A stretch of 64,000 nucleotides of DNA from Bacillota bacterium (GTDB lineage Bacteria > Bacillota > Clostridia > DSM-8532): assembly GCA_023411795.1 (NCBI GenBank), contig JAEYOK010000026.1:3368-67367 (forward strand), written 5' to 3'. A program made the translations under genes and the position numbers. The notes under the pieces were generated by a model. That model saw only the letters and a list, made by a program, of their open reading frames with translations. It was not told the DNA's origin and did not search any database. Shown here one piece after another: positions 54,110-62,853 of this stretch (positions are counted from its first letter, which is position 1; every line of letters starts with the position of its first letter).

Positions 54110-54874
54110 ATGAAAGTTGTTATACTTTGCGGAGGTAAAGGACTTAGGATGTATGAGCTGACAGAGGACATGCCCAAGCCAATGGCCCTGGTCTGTGGCA
54201 AACCCATGCTCTGGCATATCATGATGAATTATAAGCACTTTGGATTTAATGATTTTATTCTTTTGTTAGGATATAAAGGTGAAAAAATCAAGGAATATTT
54301 TATGGATTATAACTGGAAACAGCATGATTTTAAGCTTGATACAGGAAAAGGGAGCTATGAGCTTTTGGAGAAGAATGAATCATTTAATATAACATTTCTG
54401 GATACAGGGATTGAAACTATGACAGGAAGCCGCATAAAAAAAGCAAGAAAACATATAGGTGACGAGACATTCATGGTGACTTATGGTGACGGCCTGTCAA
54501 ATATTAATATAAATAGTCTTTTATCTTATCACAAAGAAATGGGAAAACTCGCGACAGTAACGGGGATTGATAAGAAAACCCAGTATGGGACATTAACCGT
54601 TGAAAACGGCATAGCCACATCTTTTAAGGAAAAAGAAAGCTCCGGTGGAGTAATAAACGGAGGTTTCTTTGTGTTTGAGCCTGGTGTATTCGATTATATT
54701 ACCGACCAGACCAATTGTGTATTAGAGGAACAACCTCTGAGGAATTTGTCTAAAGATGGACAACTGGCTGTTTATCTTCACGAAGGATTCTGGACTGCCT
54801 GCGACACTTACAGTGATATTTTAAAGATTAATAAGCAATGTGAGAGTCAAGAAAATCAATGGAAGGCATGGTAG
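54110..54874 (+). CDS. rfbF: Sugar-1-phosphate cytidylyltransferase (RfbF-like)
   Basis: A 254-residue nucleotidyltransferase that by similarity makes CDP-glucose from glucose 1-phosphate and CTP. The N-terminal motif VVILCGGKGLRM with MPKPMALVCGKPMLWHIM, and FGFNDFILLLGYKGEKIKEYF, match RfbF. The ATG at 54110 has GGAGG eight bases before it; an in-frame ATG at 54077 lacks a site. First gene of a four-gene surface-sugar cassette. Confidence 0.87.
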   Translation: MKVVILCGGKGLRMYELTEDMPKPMALVCGKPMLWHIMMNYKHFGFNDFILLLGYKGEKIKEYFMDYNWKQHDFKLDTGKGSYELLEKNESFNITFLDTGIETMTGSRIKKARKHIGDETFMVTYGDGLSNININSLLSYHKEMGKLATVTGIDKKTQYGTLTVENGIATSFKEKESSGGVINGGFFVFEPGVFDYITDQTNCVLEEQPLRNLSKDGQLAVYLHEGFWTACDTYSDILKINKQCESQENQWKAW

Positions 54875-54879
54875 ATATT

Positions 54880-55854
54880 ATGGAATTTTGGAAAGGTAAA
54901 AACGTCTTCCTGACAGGCTGTACAGGGTTTTTAGGAAGCTATTTGGCAAAAGAATTAGTAAGTCTTGGAGCAAATGTAATCGGACTTGTGAGGGATGTTA
55001 TCCCTAAATCTAATCTTTATGATGGTGATGAACATAAGCAAATTAATATGGTAATGGGTTCTCTTGAAGATGTGTTACTTTTGGAGCGGACACTGGGAGA
55101 ATATGAAATAGATACTGTGTTCCATGTGGCAGCCCAAGCCATAGTAGGAATAGCTAACAGAAACCCTTTGAGCACTTTTGAGGCCAATATAAGGGGTACA
55201 TATAATTTGCTGGAAGCTGCAAGGCGTAGCCCGCTTATTAAGCGAATTGTGGTCGCATCAAGCGACAAAGCATACGGAGATCAGATACAGCTACCATACC
55301 ATGAGGATATGCCCCTGCAGGGAAGACACCCCTATGATGTTTCAAAAAGCTGCACCGATTTAATAGCCCAAGCGTATCATAAAACATATTCACTTCCCGT
55401 ATGTATCACACGTTGCGGGAACCTATATGGGGGAGGAGATTTGAATTTTAATCGCATTATTCCCCAGACAATACGAAGCATATTAAACGGAGAAGCTCCT
55501 GTTATAAGAAGTGATGGGACCTTTATCCGTGATTATTTTTATGTTGAAGATGCGGTTAAAGCTTATCTTTTACTGGGTGAAAAAATGAATGAGCTAGGCC
55601 TTGAAGGTCAGGCATTTAACTTCAGCAATGAAATTCAGCTAACTGTTAAAGAGCTTGTAGACAAGATTCTGTTACTTATGAAAAGCGATTTAAAACCCAT
55701 TGTTTTGAATCAAGGGAGTAATGAGATAAAGCATCAGTATCTTTCGGCAGAGAAAGCCAGAGAGGTTCTGGGGTGGACACCCTTCTTCACAGTTGAAGAA
55801 GGTTTAAAAAAGACAATTGATTGGTACAGTAAATTTTTAAGGGAGGAAGCTTGA
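54880..55854 (+). CDS. NAD-dependent sugar epimerase/dehydratase (CDP-glucose 4,6-dehydratase-like)
   Basis: A 324-residue extended short-chain dehydrogenase. Rossmann motif TGCTGFLGSYL, active-site S in ASSDKAYG and YDVSK (YxxxK), and IRDYFYVEDAVKAY. Following an RfbF-like gene it probably converts CDP-glucose to the 4-keto-6-deoxy sugar (RfbG). The ATG at 54880, five bases after the previous stop, begins the protein as MEFWKGKNVFLTG; ATG 54859 and 54868 are also possible and would overlap the upstream gene. Confidence 0.82.
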   Translation: MEFWKGKNVFLTGCTGFLGSYLAKELVSLGANVIGLVRDVIPKSNLYDGDEHKQINMVMGSLEDVLLLERTLGEYEIDTVFHVAAQAIVGIANRNPLSTFEANIRGTYNLLEAARRSPLIKRIVVASSDKAYGDQIQLPYHEDMPLQGRHPYDVSKSCTDLIAQAYHKTYSLPVCITRCGNLYGGGDLNFNRIIPQTIRSILNGEAPVIRSDGTFIRDYFYVEDAVKAYLLLGEKMNELGLEGQAFNFSNEIQLTVKELVDKILLLMKSDLKPIVLNQGSNEIKHQYLSAEKAREVLGWTPFFTVEEGLKKTIDWYSKFLREEA

Positions 55855-57086
55855 AAAACGTGAAAGCGAGTATTATCATTCCATCCTATAATGCGAGACA
55901 ACGGCTTTATTATAACCTGACTGCGCTGAATAATCAGAGCTATAAAGGGGATGACATAGAGGTCATAGTTATTGATAATGGCTCAAATGATAATACAATG
56001 GAAATGCTTAAAGCCTTTCAACTAAAATACCCTATGAAAATATTGAGGGTAGATAAGAACAGAGGTATTGCCCAAGGAAGAAACGAGGGAGTAAAAAAAG
56101 CTGAGGGTGATATTCTCATTTTTCATGACAGCGATATGCTGGCGTCAAGGAATTTCATAAAACAGCATCTTAAGGAGCATGAGGAGCCAAATGTGGTAGT
56201 TTGCGGGCTTTTTTGGCGCAGAATATTCACTTATTACTATAAGGGATTCACACCCGACCAGATTCAGAATTTTGAAATGGTTCGTAAAGATTTAGGCATG
56301 AAAAGGTTGTCCCTGTATTGGGATGAGTATCCTCTTATGTCAGAGGACCAGATAAAAAATGAAGATCTCTGGCCTTACAGCTTTGATCTTGATTTTGGCT
56401 TTATAAATGGTTTAAGAGAAATAATTAAAACATATGGCCGGGAGTTTAAGGGCTACTATTTGCCATGGCGCTTTAGTATTACAAACAATTTTTCGGTGGA
56501 ACGTCAAAAGGTTATTGATGTGGGTATGTTCGACTCCAATATCGTACGGTACGGATATGAGGATTATGATCTGGGCGTTAGGCTATACAAATCAGGTTGC
56601 AGATTTGTTATGGCCGATAATATTGTAAGTCTCCATCAGGAGCATCCCCCAAATTACAGAGCAGGTGATTTGGTGACAAATATAAACTTTATGTGTGATA
56701 AATATAATAATATTTACTTCATTGATATCCCTTTGGTGTGTATGAGCGACAGCCTGAATATCGGCCCAGAGCAATTAAACGGAATAGCGGGAGATATAGA
56801 GAAGTTGCTAAAGAACACCCAAAATAACGATATGTTAGAACTGTTTCTTGATACTTTGCAGGTATTGAGGAGACGTTTCTATTTACCGGCCGAGGAAAAC
56901 AGTAAACAGGTATTTACAAAGATTATACACAAGCTGGACTATTATGTAAAAAAGGCTTTCCAGCTTGAAAAAGATGAGGGCGTAGATTACTTTATAAAGC
57001 AGCTTTCGTCAATGCTAAAAATGGCATTTGATATAGATTTCAACAGGCTGATGAATGCTAATCAGAAAAAGGAAGGTAAGGTATGA
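55851..57086 (+). CDS. Family 2 glycosyltransferase
   Basis: A 411-residue GT-A transferase. The donor site is seen in ASIIIPSYNARQRL, VIVIDNGSNDNT and FHDSDM (DxD-like), and the acceptor-side motif in YGYEDYDLGVRLYKSG (ED). The C-terminal 120 residues form an extra helical domain of unknown role. It starts at TTG 55851, after GGGAGG, and overlaps the previous stop by four bases. It probably adds a sugar to a surface glycan; no membrane helix is present. Confidence 0.87.
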   Translation: MKNVKASIIIPSYNARQRLYYNLTALNNQSYKGDDIEVIVIDNGSNDNTMEMLKAFQLKYPMKILRVDKNRGIAQGRNEGVKKAEGDILIFHDSDMLASRNFIKQHLKEHEEPNVVVCGLFWRRIFTYYYKGFTPDQIQNFEMVRKDLGMKRLSLYWDEYPLMSEDQIKNEDLWPYSFDLDFGFINGLREIIKTYGREFKGYYLPWRFSITNNFSVERQKVIDVGMFDSNIVRYGYEDYDLGVRLYKSGCRFVMADNIVSLHQEHPPNYRAGDLVTNINFMCDKYNNIYFIDIPLVCMSDSLNIGPEQLNGIAGDIEKLLKNTQNNDMLELFLDTLQVLRRRFYLPAEENSKQVFTKIIHKLDYYVKKAFQLEKDEGVDYFIKQLSSMLKMAFDIDFNRLMNANQKKEGKV

Positions 57087-58015
57087 GTAAGTATCATTTC
57101 TCAACTGTGGTCTCCCAGGACCATTTATATAAGTATCTTACAATGGTTTCATCTCTAAGGAATACCATAAAAGATTTTAAGATATACACAATGTGTGTAA
57201 ATGAAATAGTGTGGCACATTTTGAACAAAATAAATATAGAGGAAATTGTACCGATAATGCTTAGCGATGTCCATAGCGATATGCTTGAAAAAGCCAAAGA
57301 AGACAGACCCTTTCAAGCCTTTTGCTGGACATTGAAGCCGATCACTTTGCAATATGTTATGGAAAAGCATTCCGATTGCGATTATTTTGCTCATTTGGAT
57401 GCCGATCTTTTTTTCTTTGAAAGTCCGTTGAACATATTCATGGAAAACCCCGGTGCGTCTTTATTTCTTACTCATCATAGAAATTCCAGGGACTTTTTGA
57501 AATACTATGGTTCAACGGGAGTTTTTAATACGGGTTTTGTCGGTTGTAAAAATGATAACACAGCATATAATGCTGTTTCAAAATGGAAAAGCCAGTGCCT
57601 TTTGTTCTGTCCCATTGTAGAAGATCCGATTCATAAGGTTTTCGGTGACCAAAGGTATGTTGAGACCTGGCCAGATGAATACCGAAACGTTCATGTGGTT
57701 CGCAGCCCGGGAGTTAATACCGCATTATGGAATATACAGAACTACTCTGTTTCAATTAAAAATGAAAAGGTTCATGTGGATAATCAACCTCTTGTTTTCT
57801 ACCACTTTTCAGGCCTGACCATAATAAGCCGGAATGAGTTCAATCTTAACTGGTATTATCATATAGATGACCCAATAGTACTAAAGCAAATATACTTGCC
57901 CTATGTAAACACACTAATGCATATAATGGCTGAAATGAATCGATATTTTCCCTGGTTCATTGCAGGATTTCTACCTCGTGAACACACACCGGACACCCAT
58001 TACCTTGCAATTTAG
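57083..58015 (+). CDS. Glycosyltransferase-like protein with DxD motif
   Basis: A 310-residue protein that looks like a GT-A nucleotide-sugar transferase of the GT8-like type. The key features are FSTVVSQDHLYKYLTMVSSL at the start, YFAHLDADLFFFESP with a DxD metal site near 104, NTGFVGCKND, and HVDNQPLVFYHFSG near 240. The family is not firmly assigned. It overlaps the previous gene by four bases. Its TAG stop lies inside the first unit of the palindromic repeat that follows. Confidence 0.7.
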   Translation: MSKYHFSTVVSQDHLYKYLTMVSSLRNTIKDFKIYTMCVNEIVWHILNKINIEEIVPIMLSDVHSDMLEKAKEDRPFQAFCWTLKPITLQYVMEKHSDCDYFAHLDADLFFFESPLNIFMENPGASLFLTHHRNSRDFLKYYGSTGVFNTGFVGCKNDNTAYNAVSKWKSQCLLFCPIVEDPIHKVFGDQRYVETWPDEYRNVHVVRSPGVNTALWNIQNYSVSIKNEKVHVDNQPLVFYHFSGLTIISRNEFNLNWYYHIDDPIVLKQIYLPYVNTLMHIMAEMNRYFPWFIAGFLPREHTPDTHYLAI

Positions 58016-58130
58016 ACACGTAGACACGGGGACGGTTCTCCTGTCTATCCCCGTGTCTATCCCCGTGTCTATTCCCGTGTCTATTGAGAACCGTCCCCAT
58101 GTCTAGACAGGAGAACCGTCCCCGTGTCTA
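58013..58130. repeat. Complex GGGGACGGTTCTC palindromic repeat at convergent gene ends
   Basis: TAGACACGGGGACGGTTCTC (58021-58040) has two inverted copies, 58086-58105 (one mismatch) and 58111-58130 (perfect), around three tandem CCCGTGTCTAT units (58050-58083). It contains the stop of the upstream glycosyltransferase gene and the last nine codons and stop of citrate synthase. Confidence 0.92.
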
Positions 58131-59488
58131 TCTTCCATAGAAACATAGTCACGTCGCGGAGAAATGCTCTTGTAAGCAGGACGTATTATCTTACCGTTGT
58201 TGACTATTTCCTCTATCCGGTGAGCACTCCAGCCTGCGATTCTCGAAATGGCAAATACAGGGGTAAAAAGTTCTTCCGGAATTTCAAGCATACGATATAC
58301 AAAACCTGAGTAAAAATCTATGTTGGCACTAACACCCTTGTATATTTTACGATATCTGCTTATAACATTAGGCGCTAAAGTCTCTATTTTAGAGTAAAGT
58401 TTAAATTCATTATCAAGACCCTTATGATGAGCAAGCTTTCCTACATAGTCTTTAAATATTTCTGCTCTTGGGTCCGACAAAGAATAGACGGCATGTCCCA
58501 TACCGTAGATAAGACCTGAACGGTCAAAGGCTTCTTTTTTAAGCATTTTTTCTAGATAAGTTGAAATTTCCTCGTCATCGTCCCAATCCTTGATTTGTTC
58601 TTTCAAATGATCAAACATTTGGACAACCTTTACGTTAGCTCCACCATGTCTTGGACCTTTTAAAGAACCTAAAGCCGCCGCCATAACAGAGTAAGTGTCT
58701 GTTCCTGTTGAAGTGACTACATGAGTGGTGAAGGTAGAGTTGTTACCACCACCGTGCTCGGCATGAAGCACCAGTGCAAGGTCAAGAAGGGTCGCCTCTA
58801 ACTTGGAATATTTACTGTCCGGTCTCAACATGTGTAAAATATTTTCTGCGGTACTGAGTTCTGGCCTGGGACTGTGGATATACAGGCTGTTTTTTCCGAA
58901 ATAGTGGGTATAAGCCTGATAACCGTAAACAGCCAATAAAGGAAAGTAAGCTATCATTTCAAGGCACTGCCGTAATACATTCGGAATGGAATTATCGTCG
59001 GCATTGTCGTCAAAGCTATACAAAGCCAGCACACTTCGTGACAAAACATTCATCAGATCTTTACAAGGCGCTTTCATTATCATATCCCGTGTAAAGTCAG
59101 TAGGAAGCTTCCTTAAATGTGCAAGATTTTGCTCGAATTTTTTAAGGGTTAATTTGTCGGGTAAATTTCCAAACAGGAGCAAATAACAGATTTCTTCAAA
59201 CCCGAATCTATCCTCTGATATGAAACCACTGACCAACTCCTCTATATCGTAACCTCTGTAATAGAGTTTACCCGGGCATGGGATCATTTCACTTTCATCG
59301 ATAATATAGGAGCGCACCTCACCGATTTCAGTCAGCCCGGCCAGCACACCTTTTCCGCTGATATCCCGAAGGCCCCTTTTTACATCATATTTACTGTAAA
59401 GCTCAGGGTCGATAGCGCTGCATTCTGTGGCTAAATCTGCTAATGGGGCAATCCAGTCTTTATTAATGCTGTTTTTATTCATAAGCAT
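58103..59488 (-). CDS. Citrate synthase
   Basis: A 461-residue citrate (or 2-methylcitrate) synthase, condensing oxaloacetate with acetyl-CoA. Catalytic residues are visible in LHAEHGGGNNSTF, GMGHAVYSLSDPRAEIF and ANIDFYSGFVYRML. An N-terminal extension of about 60 residues before the core is longer than in CitZ. AGGAGG precedes ATG 59488; ATG 59482 would also fit. The last residues, DRHGDGSPV, are encoded by the palindromic repeat downstream, so the normal C-terminus was probably replaced or extended when the repeat inserted. Confidence 0.93.
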   Translation of the reverse strand: MLMNKNSINKDWIAPLADLATECSAIDPELYSKYDVKRGLRDISGKGVLAGLTEIGEVRSYIIDESEMIPCPGKLYYRGYDIEELVSGFISEDRFGFEEICYLLLFGNLPDKLTLKKFEQNLAHLRKLPTDFTRDMIMKAPCKDLMNVLSRSVLALYSFDDNADDNSIPNVLRQCLEMIAYFPLLAVYGYQAYTHYFGKNSLYIHSPRPELSTAENILHMLRPDSKYSKLEATLLDLALVLHAEHGGGNNSTFTTHVVTSTGTDTYSVMAAALGSLKGPRHGGANVKVVQMFDHLKEQIKDWDDDEEISTYLEKMLKKEAFDRSGLIYGMGHAVYSLSDPRAEIFKDYVGKLAHHKGLDNEFKLYSKIETLAPNVISRYRKIYKGVSANIDFYSGFVYRMLEIPEELFTPVFAISRIAGWSAHRIEEIVNNGKIIRPAYKSISPRRDYVSMEDRHGDGSPV

Positions 59489-59609
59489 TACACCTCCTAT
59501 TTTTTGGGATTGGTATTATTATACATGATTTTCCATGATATCTGAACTATTTTATATTTGATTGATTAGTCTTAATTATGGGTAACTATAAACCACTGGA
59601 GTTGATATT

Positions 59610-59786
59610 ATGGATGTTGCTGCAATGTCAGTAGTGATGAATCAAGGTAAATTGGCTCAACAGGTAGGTTTGGCCGTGTTAAAAAAAGCAATGACTAGTG
59701 CTGAATCAAATGCACAGGCCATGCTCGAAACGTTGGAGAAAAGTGTTACCCCACACCTGGGGCAGAGTGTTGATATAAAAATTTAG
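59610..59786 (+). CDS. YjfB-family putative motility protein
   Basis: A 58-residue protein, MDVAAMSVVMNQGKLAQQVG at the start and PHLGQSVDIKI at the end, which fits the YjfB family (small, sigma-D-linked in Bacillus). TGGAG lies eight bases before the ATG. Its role is not known; it agrees with the several chemoreceptors in the window in pointing to a motile cell. Confidence 0.85.
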   Translation: MDVAAMSVVMNQGKLAQQVGLAVLKKAMTSAESNAQAMLETLEKSVTPHLGQSVDIKI

Positions 59787-59816
59787 AATTGATTCACTAA
59801 TAATACTGCTTTATTG

Positions 59817-59845
59817 AAAGCTGTCCGGTTGGATGGCTTTTTTTG
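59817..59845 (+). terminator. Terminator after yjfB
   Basis: AAAGC-TG-TCC pairs with GGA-TG-GCTTT around GGTT (59817-59840, a two-base internal mismatch), followed by a T run. Confidence 0.65.
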
Positions 59846-59927
59846 ATAGAATAATGTGATTTTATTACAGAATATAATAGGAAAATAAGATATAATACCC
59901 TTATTATATCAATAAAAGGAGCGGTAT

Positions 59928-60593
59928 ATGGATTATTTGATTACTTTCCTCGAAGGAATTATAGCATTTGTATCTCCTTGTATGTTACCTCTTTTGCCCA
60001 TATACATTTCCTATTTTGCCGGTGGAGCAGAAAACAAAAAGAGAACGATCATTAATGCCATTGGTTTTGTACTCGGGTTTGCAGTTATATTTGTTTTGCT
60101 AGGGGCCTTTGCAGGATTATTGGGTAGCTTCCTTGTCAGATACTCAAAGTGGGTGAATATTATGGCCGGGGGAATTATTGTGTTCTTAGGCCTGAACTAT
60201 CTGGGAATCATTAAAATATCAATACTTAATAAAAATCACAGTATTAATAATAGCCAATCAGAACCGGGATTTTTATCCTCGGTGCTGTTTGGGACAGTCT
60301 TTTCCATAGGCTGGTCTCCCTGTGTTGGAGCATTTTTAGGCTCAGCTTTAATGTTAGCCGCCTCCTCCCAAGAGAGCTATAAGGGAATATTAATGCTATT
60401 GAGCTTCTCCATAGGTCTCGGACTTCCTTTCATAGTGTCTGCATTGATTCTGGATAAGCTTAAGGGTGTTTTTGATTTTATTAAGCGAAATTATAAAATC
60501 GTTAATATTATATCCGGGGTTTTTCTTATTCTAATGGGTATAGTCATGATGACCGGGTATTTAGGTAAAGTTCTGTCCCTTCTGTCATTTTGA
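59928..60593 (+). CDS. ccdA: Cytochrome c biogenesis/thiol transporter CcdA
   Basis: A 221-residue membrane protein with six helices that carries reducing power across the membrane to extracytoplasmic thioredoxin-like proteins. The two reactive cysteines are in FVSPCMLPLLP (helix 1) and GWSPCVGAFLGS (helix 4). AAAGGAG precedes the ATG. The partner thioredoxin-like protein follows at once. Since no cytochrome c genes are near, the pair more likely serves thiol reduction, for example in spores or stress. Confidence 0.93.
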   Translation: MDYLITFLEGIIAFVSPCMLPLLPIYISYFAGGAENKKRTIINAIGFVLGFAVIFVLLGAFAGLLGSFLVRYSKWVNIMAGGIIVFLGLNYLGIIKISILNKNHSINNSQSEPGFLSSVLFGTVFSIGWSPCVGAFLGSALMLAASSQESYKGILMLLSFSIGLGLPFIVSALILDKLKGVFDFIKRNYKIVNIISGVFLILMGIVMMTGYLGKVLSLLSF

Positions 60594-60610
60594 ATAAAAG
60601 GAGAGGTAAA

Positions 60611-61294
60611 ATGAACCAGAAAGTAAAATTATTAGTTTATATTATCGGCTTTGTGCTTTTTATAGTAATAGCCATATTGGGTTATAACTACCTGAGTAAA
60701 AATTACAAGTCTCCGGGTCGTCTTAAAGAACCGGACTTAACCACAACTGAGTCGGCAACTCCTGAGCTTGACACTCCAAGCCCACAAAAGACTGAGACCG
60801 CAACTGCTTCACCTGAGTCCCAAACTGACGCCCCGGATACAGATGAAACCGAGGATAATAAAATTCAAGCTTTGGATTTCAAGGTTTTGGATTATGACGG
60901 GAATGAGGTTACGCTTTACGATTATATCGGTACTCCAATTGTATTAAATTTTTGGGCAAGTTGGTGCCCGCCATGTAAGGATGAGATGCCCCATTTTAAT
61001 AAAGTATCTGAGGAGTATCAAAAAGACGAGCTTCTATTTCTCATGGTTGATTTAGCGGAAGGTAGAAGCGAGACTGTGGAAAAAGGTAAGAAACATGTGG
61101 AGGATAATGGGTTTACTTTTACAGTCCTGTTTGATACCGAACAGGATGCTGCTGTAACCTACGGAATCCGCTCAATTCCCAGTACCCTCTTTATAGATAA
61201 GGAAGGATACATTCTAGGGGGTATCGAGGGCGGAATAGATGAAGAAACGCTGAGATACTATATTTCATTTATATTGGATGAAGAGAAAAGTTAA
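60611..61294 (+). CDS. Membrane-anchored thioredoxin-like protein (TlpA/ResA type)
   Basis: A 227-residue redox protein facing outside. One N-terminal helix (about 7-28) is followed by a Thr/Pro/Glu-rich spacer (about 40-85) and a TlpA-like domain with the active-site W118-C119-P-P-C122 motif and the cis-proline segment GIRSIPSTLF. The ATG at 60611 with AAAGGAGAGG is preferred to TTG 60590, which overlaps ccdA. It should receive electrons from CcdA. Confidence 0.92.
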   Translation: MNQKVKLLVYIIGFVLFIVIAILGYNYLSKNYKSPGRLKEPDLTTTESATPELDTPSPQKTETATASPESQTDAPDTDETEDNKIQALDFKVLDYDGNEVTLYDYIGTPIVLNFWASWCPPCKDEMPHFNKVSEEYQKDELLFLMVDLAEGRSETVEKGKKHVEDNGFTFTVLFDTEQDAAVTYGIRSIPSTLFIDKEGYILGGIEGGIDEETLRYYISFILDEEKS

Positions 61295-61356
61295 AGGCAT
61301 ATCTTTTTGATGCACTGTTACAAAATACGCATAGGCGACCAGCGGTTATAGCTATA

Positions 61357-61397
61357 ACAAAAGGGATTATCTAAGAATTTGAGATAATCCCTTTTGT
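61357..61397. terminator. Bidirectional terminator between tlpA and the ribbon-helix-helix gene
   Basis: ACAAAAGGGATTATCT (61357-61372) and AGATAATCCCTTTTGT (61382-61397) form a perfect 16-bp stem, seven bases before the convergent gene's stop. Confidence 0.92.
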
Positions 61398-61403
61398 ACT
61401 TAT

Positions 61404-61583
61404 CTATCTTTCCAGTGGTGATTTCTTTCGTTGACGTACGCATTCTGTAAGCAAGAACTCAATCTGACCGTTTATTGAGCGAAAGTCATCCTCGGCCCAT
61501 GCTGCAAGCTCCTTCCAGAGAGTAGGAGATAGGCGCAAAAGTATCTGCTTTTTGTCCTGTTCAATCTTCTTATCCATAGGCAT
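61404..61583 (-). CDS. Arc-like ribbon-helix-helix protein
   Basis: A 59-residue small protein. KQILLRLSPTLWKELAAWAEDDFRSINGQIEFLLTECVRQ has the Arc-type ribbon-helix-helix pattern. Its ATG overlaps the stop of the upstream SPFH gene by one base (TGATG), so it is translated from the same mRNA. It may regulate that gene, or form part of its complex; unknown. Confidence 0.8.
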   Translation of the reverse strand: MPMDKKIEQDKKQILLRLSPTLWKELAAWAEDDFRSINGQIEFLLTECVRQRKKSPLER

Positions 61584-62599
61584 CAATAAATCGAACCGCT
61601 GTTAACGATTGGTTGTGCGTCCTTATTACCACATAGCACAACAAGTAGATTACTGACCATAGCCGCCTTTCTCTCTTCGTCAAGATGGACGATATCGTTT
61701 TCATTCAATCTGGCAAGAGCCATTTCTACCATTCCAACCGCGCCATCAACAATCATCTTTCTTGCATCTATAATGGCTGAAGCTTGTTGCCTTTGAAGCA
61801 TAGCCGCGGCTATTTCAGGGGCATAGGCAAGATGTGTAATGCGCGCTTCAATAATCTCCAGACCTGCGATGTCAACTCTTGATTGAAGCTCCGTCTTTAG
61901 TTTGTCAGCGACTTCCTGGCTACTGCCGCGCAGGGTCATTTCCTCACCCTCTTCAGCAATATCATAAGGGTAAAGCCTTGCTATATTTCTAAGGGCCGAG
62001 TCGCACTGGATAGAAAGGAATGCTTTGTAATTGTCCACATTGAATACTGCCATAGCAGTATTAATCACACGCCAGATAACTACGACTCCTACTTCTATGG
62101 GGTTTCCAAGAGCATCGTTAACTTTCTGCTTGTTATTATTTAATGTCATGGTTTTAAGAGAGATAGTTTTCTTTGGGGCATTAAGATTCAGATTAATATT
62201 TCCTGATTGATTATTATACTGTACAACGGGATTTTGGTCTTCAGTTCCGGTTGACATTCCACGTCCTACAGTGGGATTGACGGCAGAAACAAATGGATTG
62301 ACATAGAAGAATCCTTCGCCCTTCAGTGTACCGATATATTTACCGAACAGTGTAAGAACAAGTGCTTCCTGGGGTTTAAGAATTTTCAAACCCATAAACG
62401 GTATCCAGCATATGCATAGGTAGAGAATGCCTAAAATCAAAATAAAACAACCGATAGCTGCCGGCTTTAGATTGTCAATAAGTACGCCTCCCAATATAAC
62501 AGCTGCTATGGCTGCAATGATAAGGAATATACTCAGAATAAGAATAGCCATGCCGCTTTTTGCTTTCAATTCAATCTCTTTTGAATATGTTTCTTTCAT
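61583..62599 (-). CDS. SPFH/Band 7 domain membrane protein
   Basis: A 338-residue membrane protein. Two N-terminal helices (about 17-40 and 46-67) are followed by an SPFH domain (about 70-270: LKPQEALVLTLFGKYIGTLKGEGFF, then GNPIEVGVVVIWRV, SALRNIARLYPYDI, LEIIEARITHLAYAPEIAAAMLQRQQA) and a short helical tail. Such proteins form oligomers that organise membrane microdomains or hold proteases. GGAGG precedes the ATG. It is cotranscribed with the RHH gene. Confidence 0.88.
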   Translation of the reverse strand: MKETYSKEIELKAKSGMAILILSIFLIIAAIAAVILGGVLIDNLKPAAIGCFILILGILYLCICWIPFMGLKILKPQEALVLTLFGKYIGTLKGEGFFYVNPFVSAVNPTVGRGMSTGTEDQNPVVQYNNQSGNINLNLNAPKKTISLKTMTLNNNKQKVNDALGNPIEVGVVVIWRVINTAMAVFNVDNYKAFLSIQCDSALRNIARLYPYDIAEEGEEMTLRGSSQEVADKLKTELQSRVDIAGLEIIEARITHLAYAPEIAAAMLQRQQASAIIDARKMIVDGAVGMVEMALARLNENDIVHLDEERKAAMVSNLLVVLCGNKDAQPIVNSGSIY

Positions 62600-62853
62600 T
62601 AGATTACCTCCGATACGAAATAATATGTATATGATATTAAAATGATATCATCAGTGTTGGTGGATGTCAATAATTTTTCCAATATAACCCACGGATGATT
62701 GTTGTTTTCTAGAAAAATGTTTAAAAAATTTTTAAATAGCCATTGATACGATTAATAAAAGATGTATATAATAAAACAAAATATACTTATATTTTATAAA
62801 AAACGACTAAATAAAAATACGAATGATAAAATTCATTAATTTGGTGGGGTATT

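Noticed and set aside
58013..58130. Short repeated units that could be mistaken for a CRISPR array
   Set aside because: Units are inverted as well as direct, spacers are absent or only a few bases long, and no cas gene is near.
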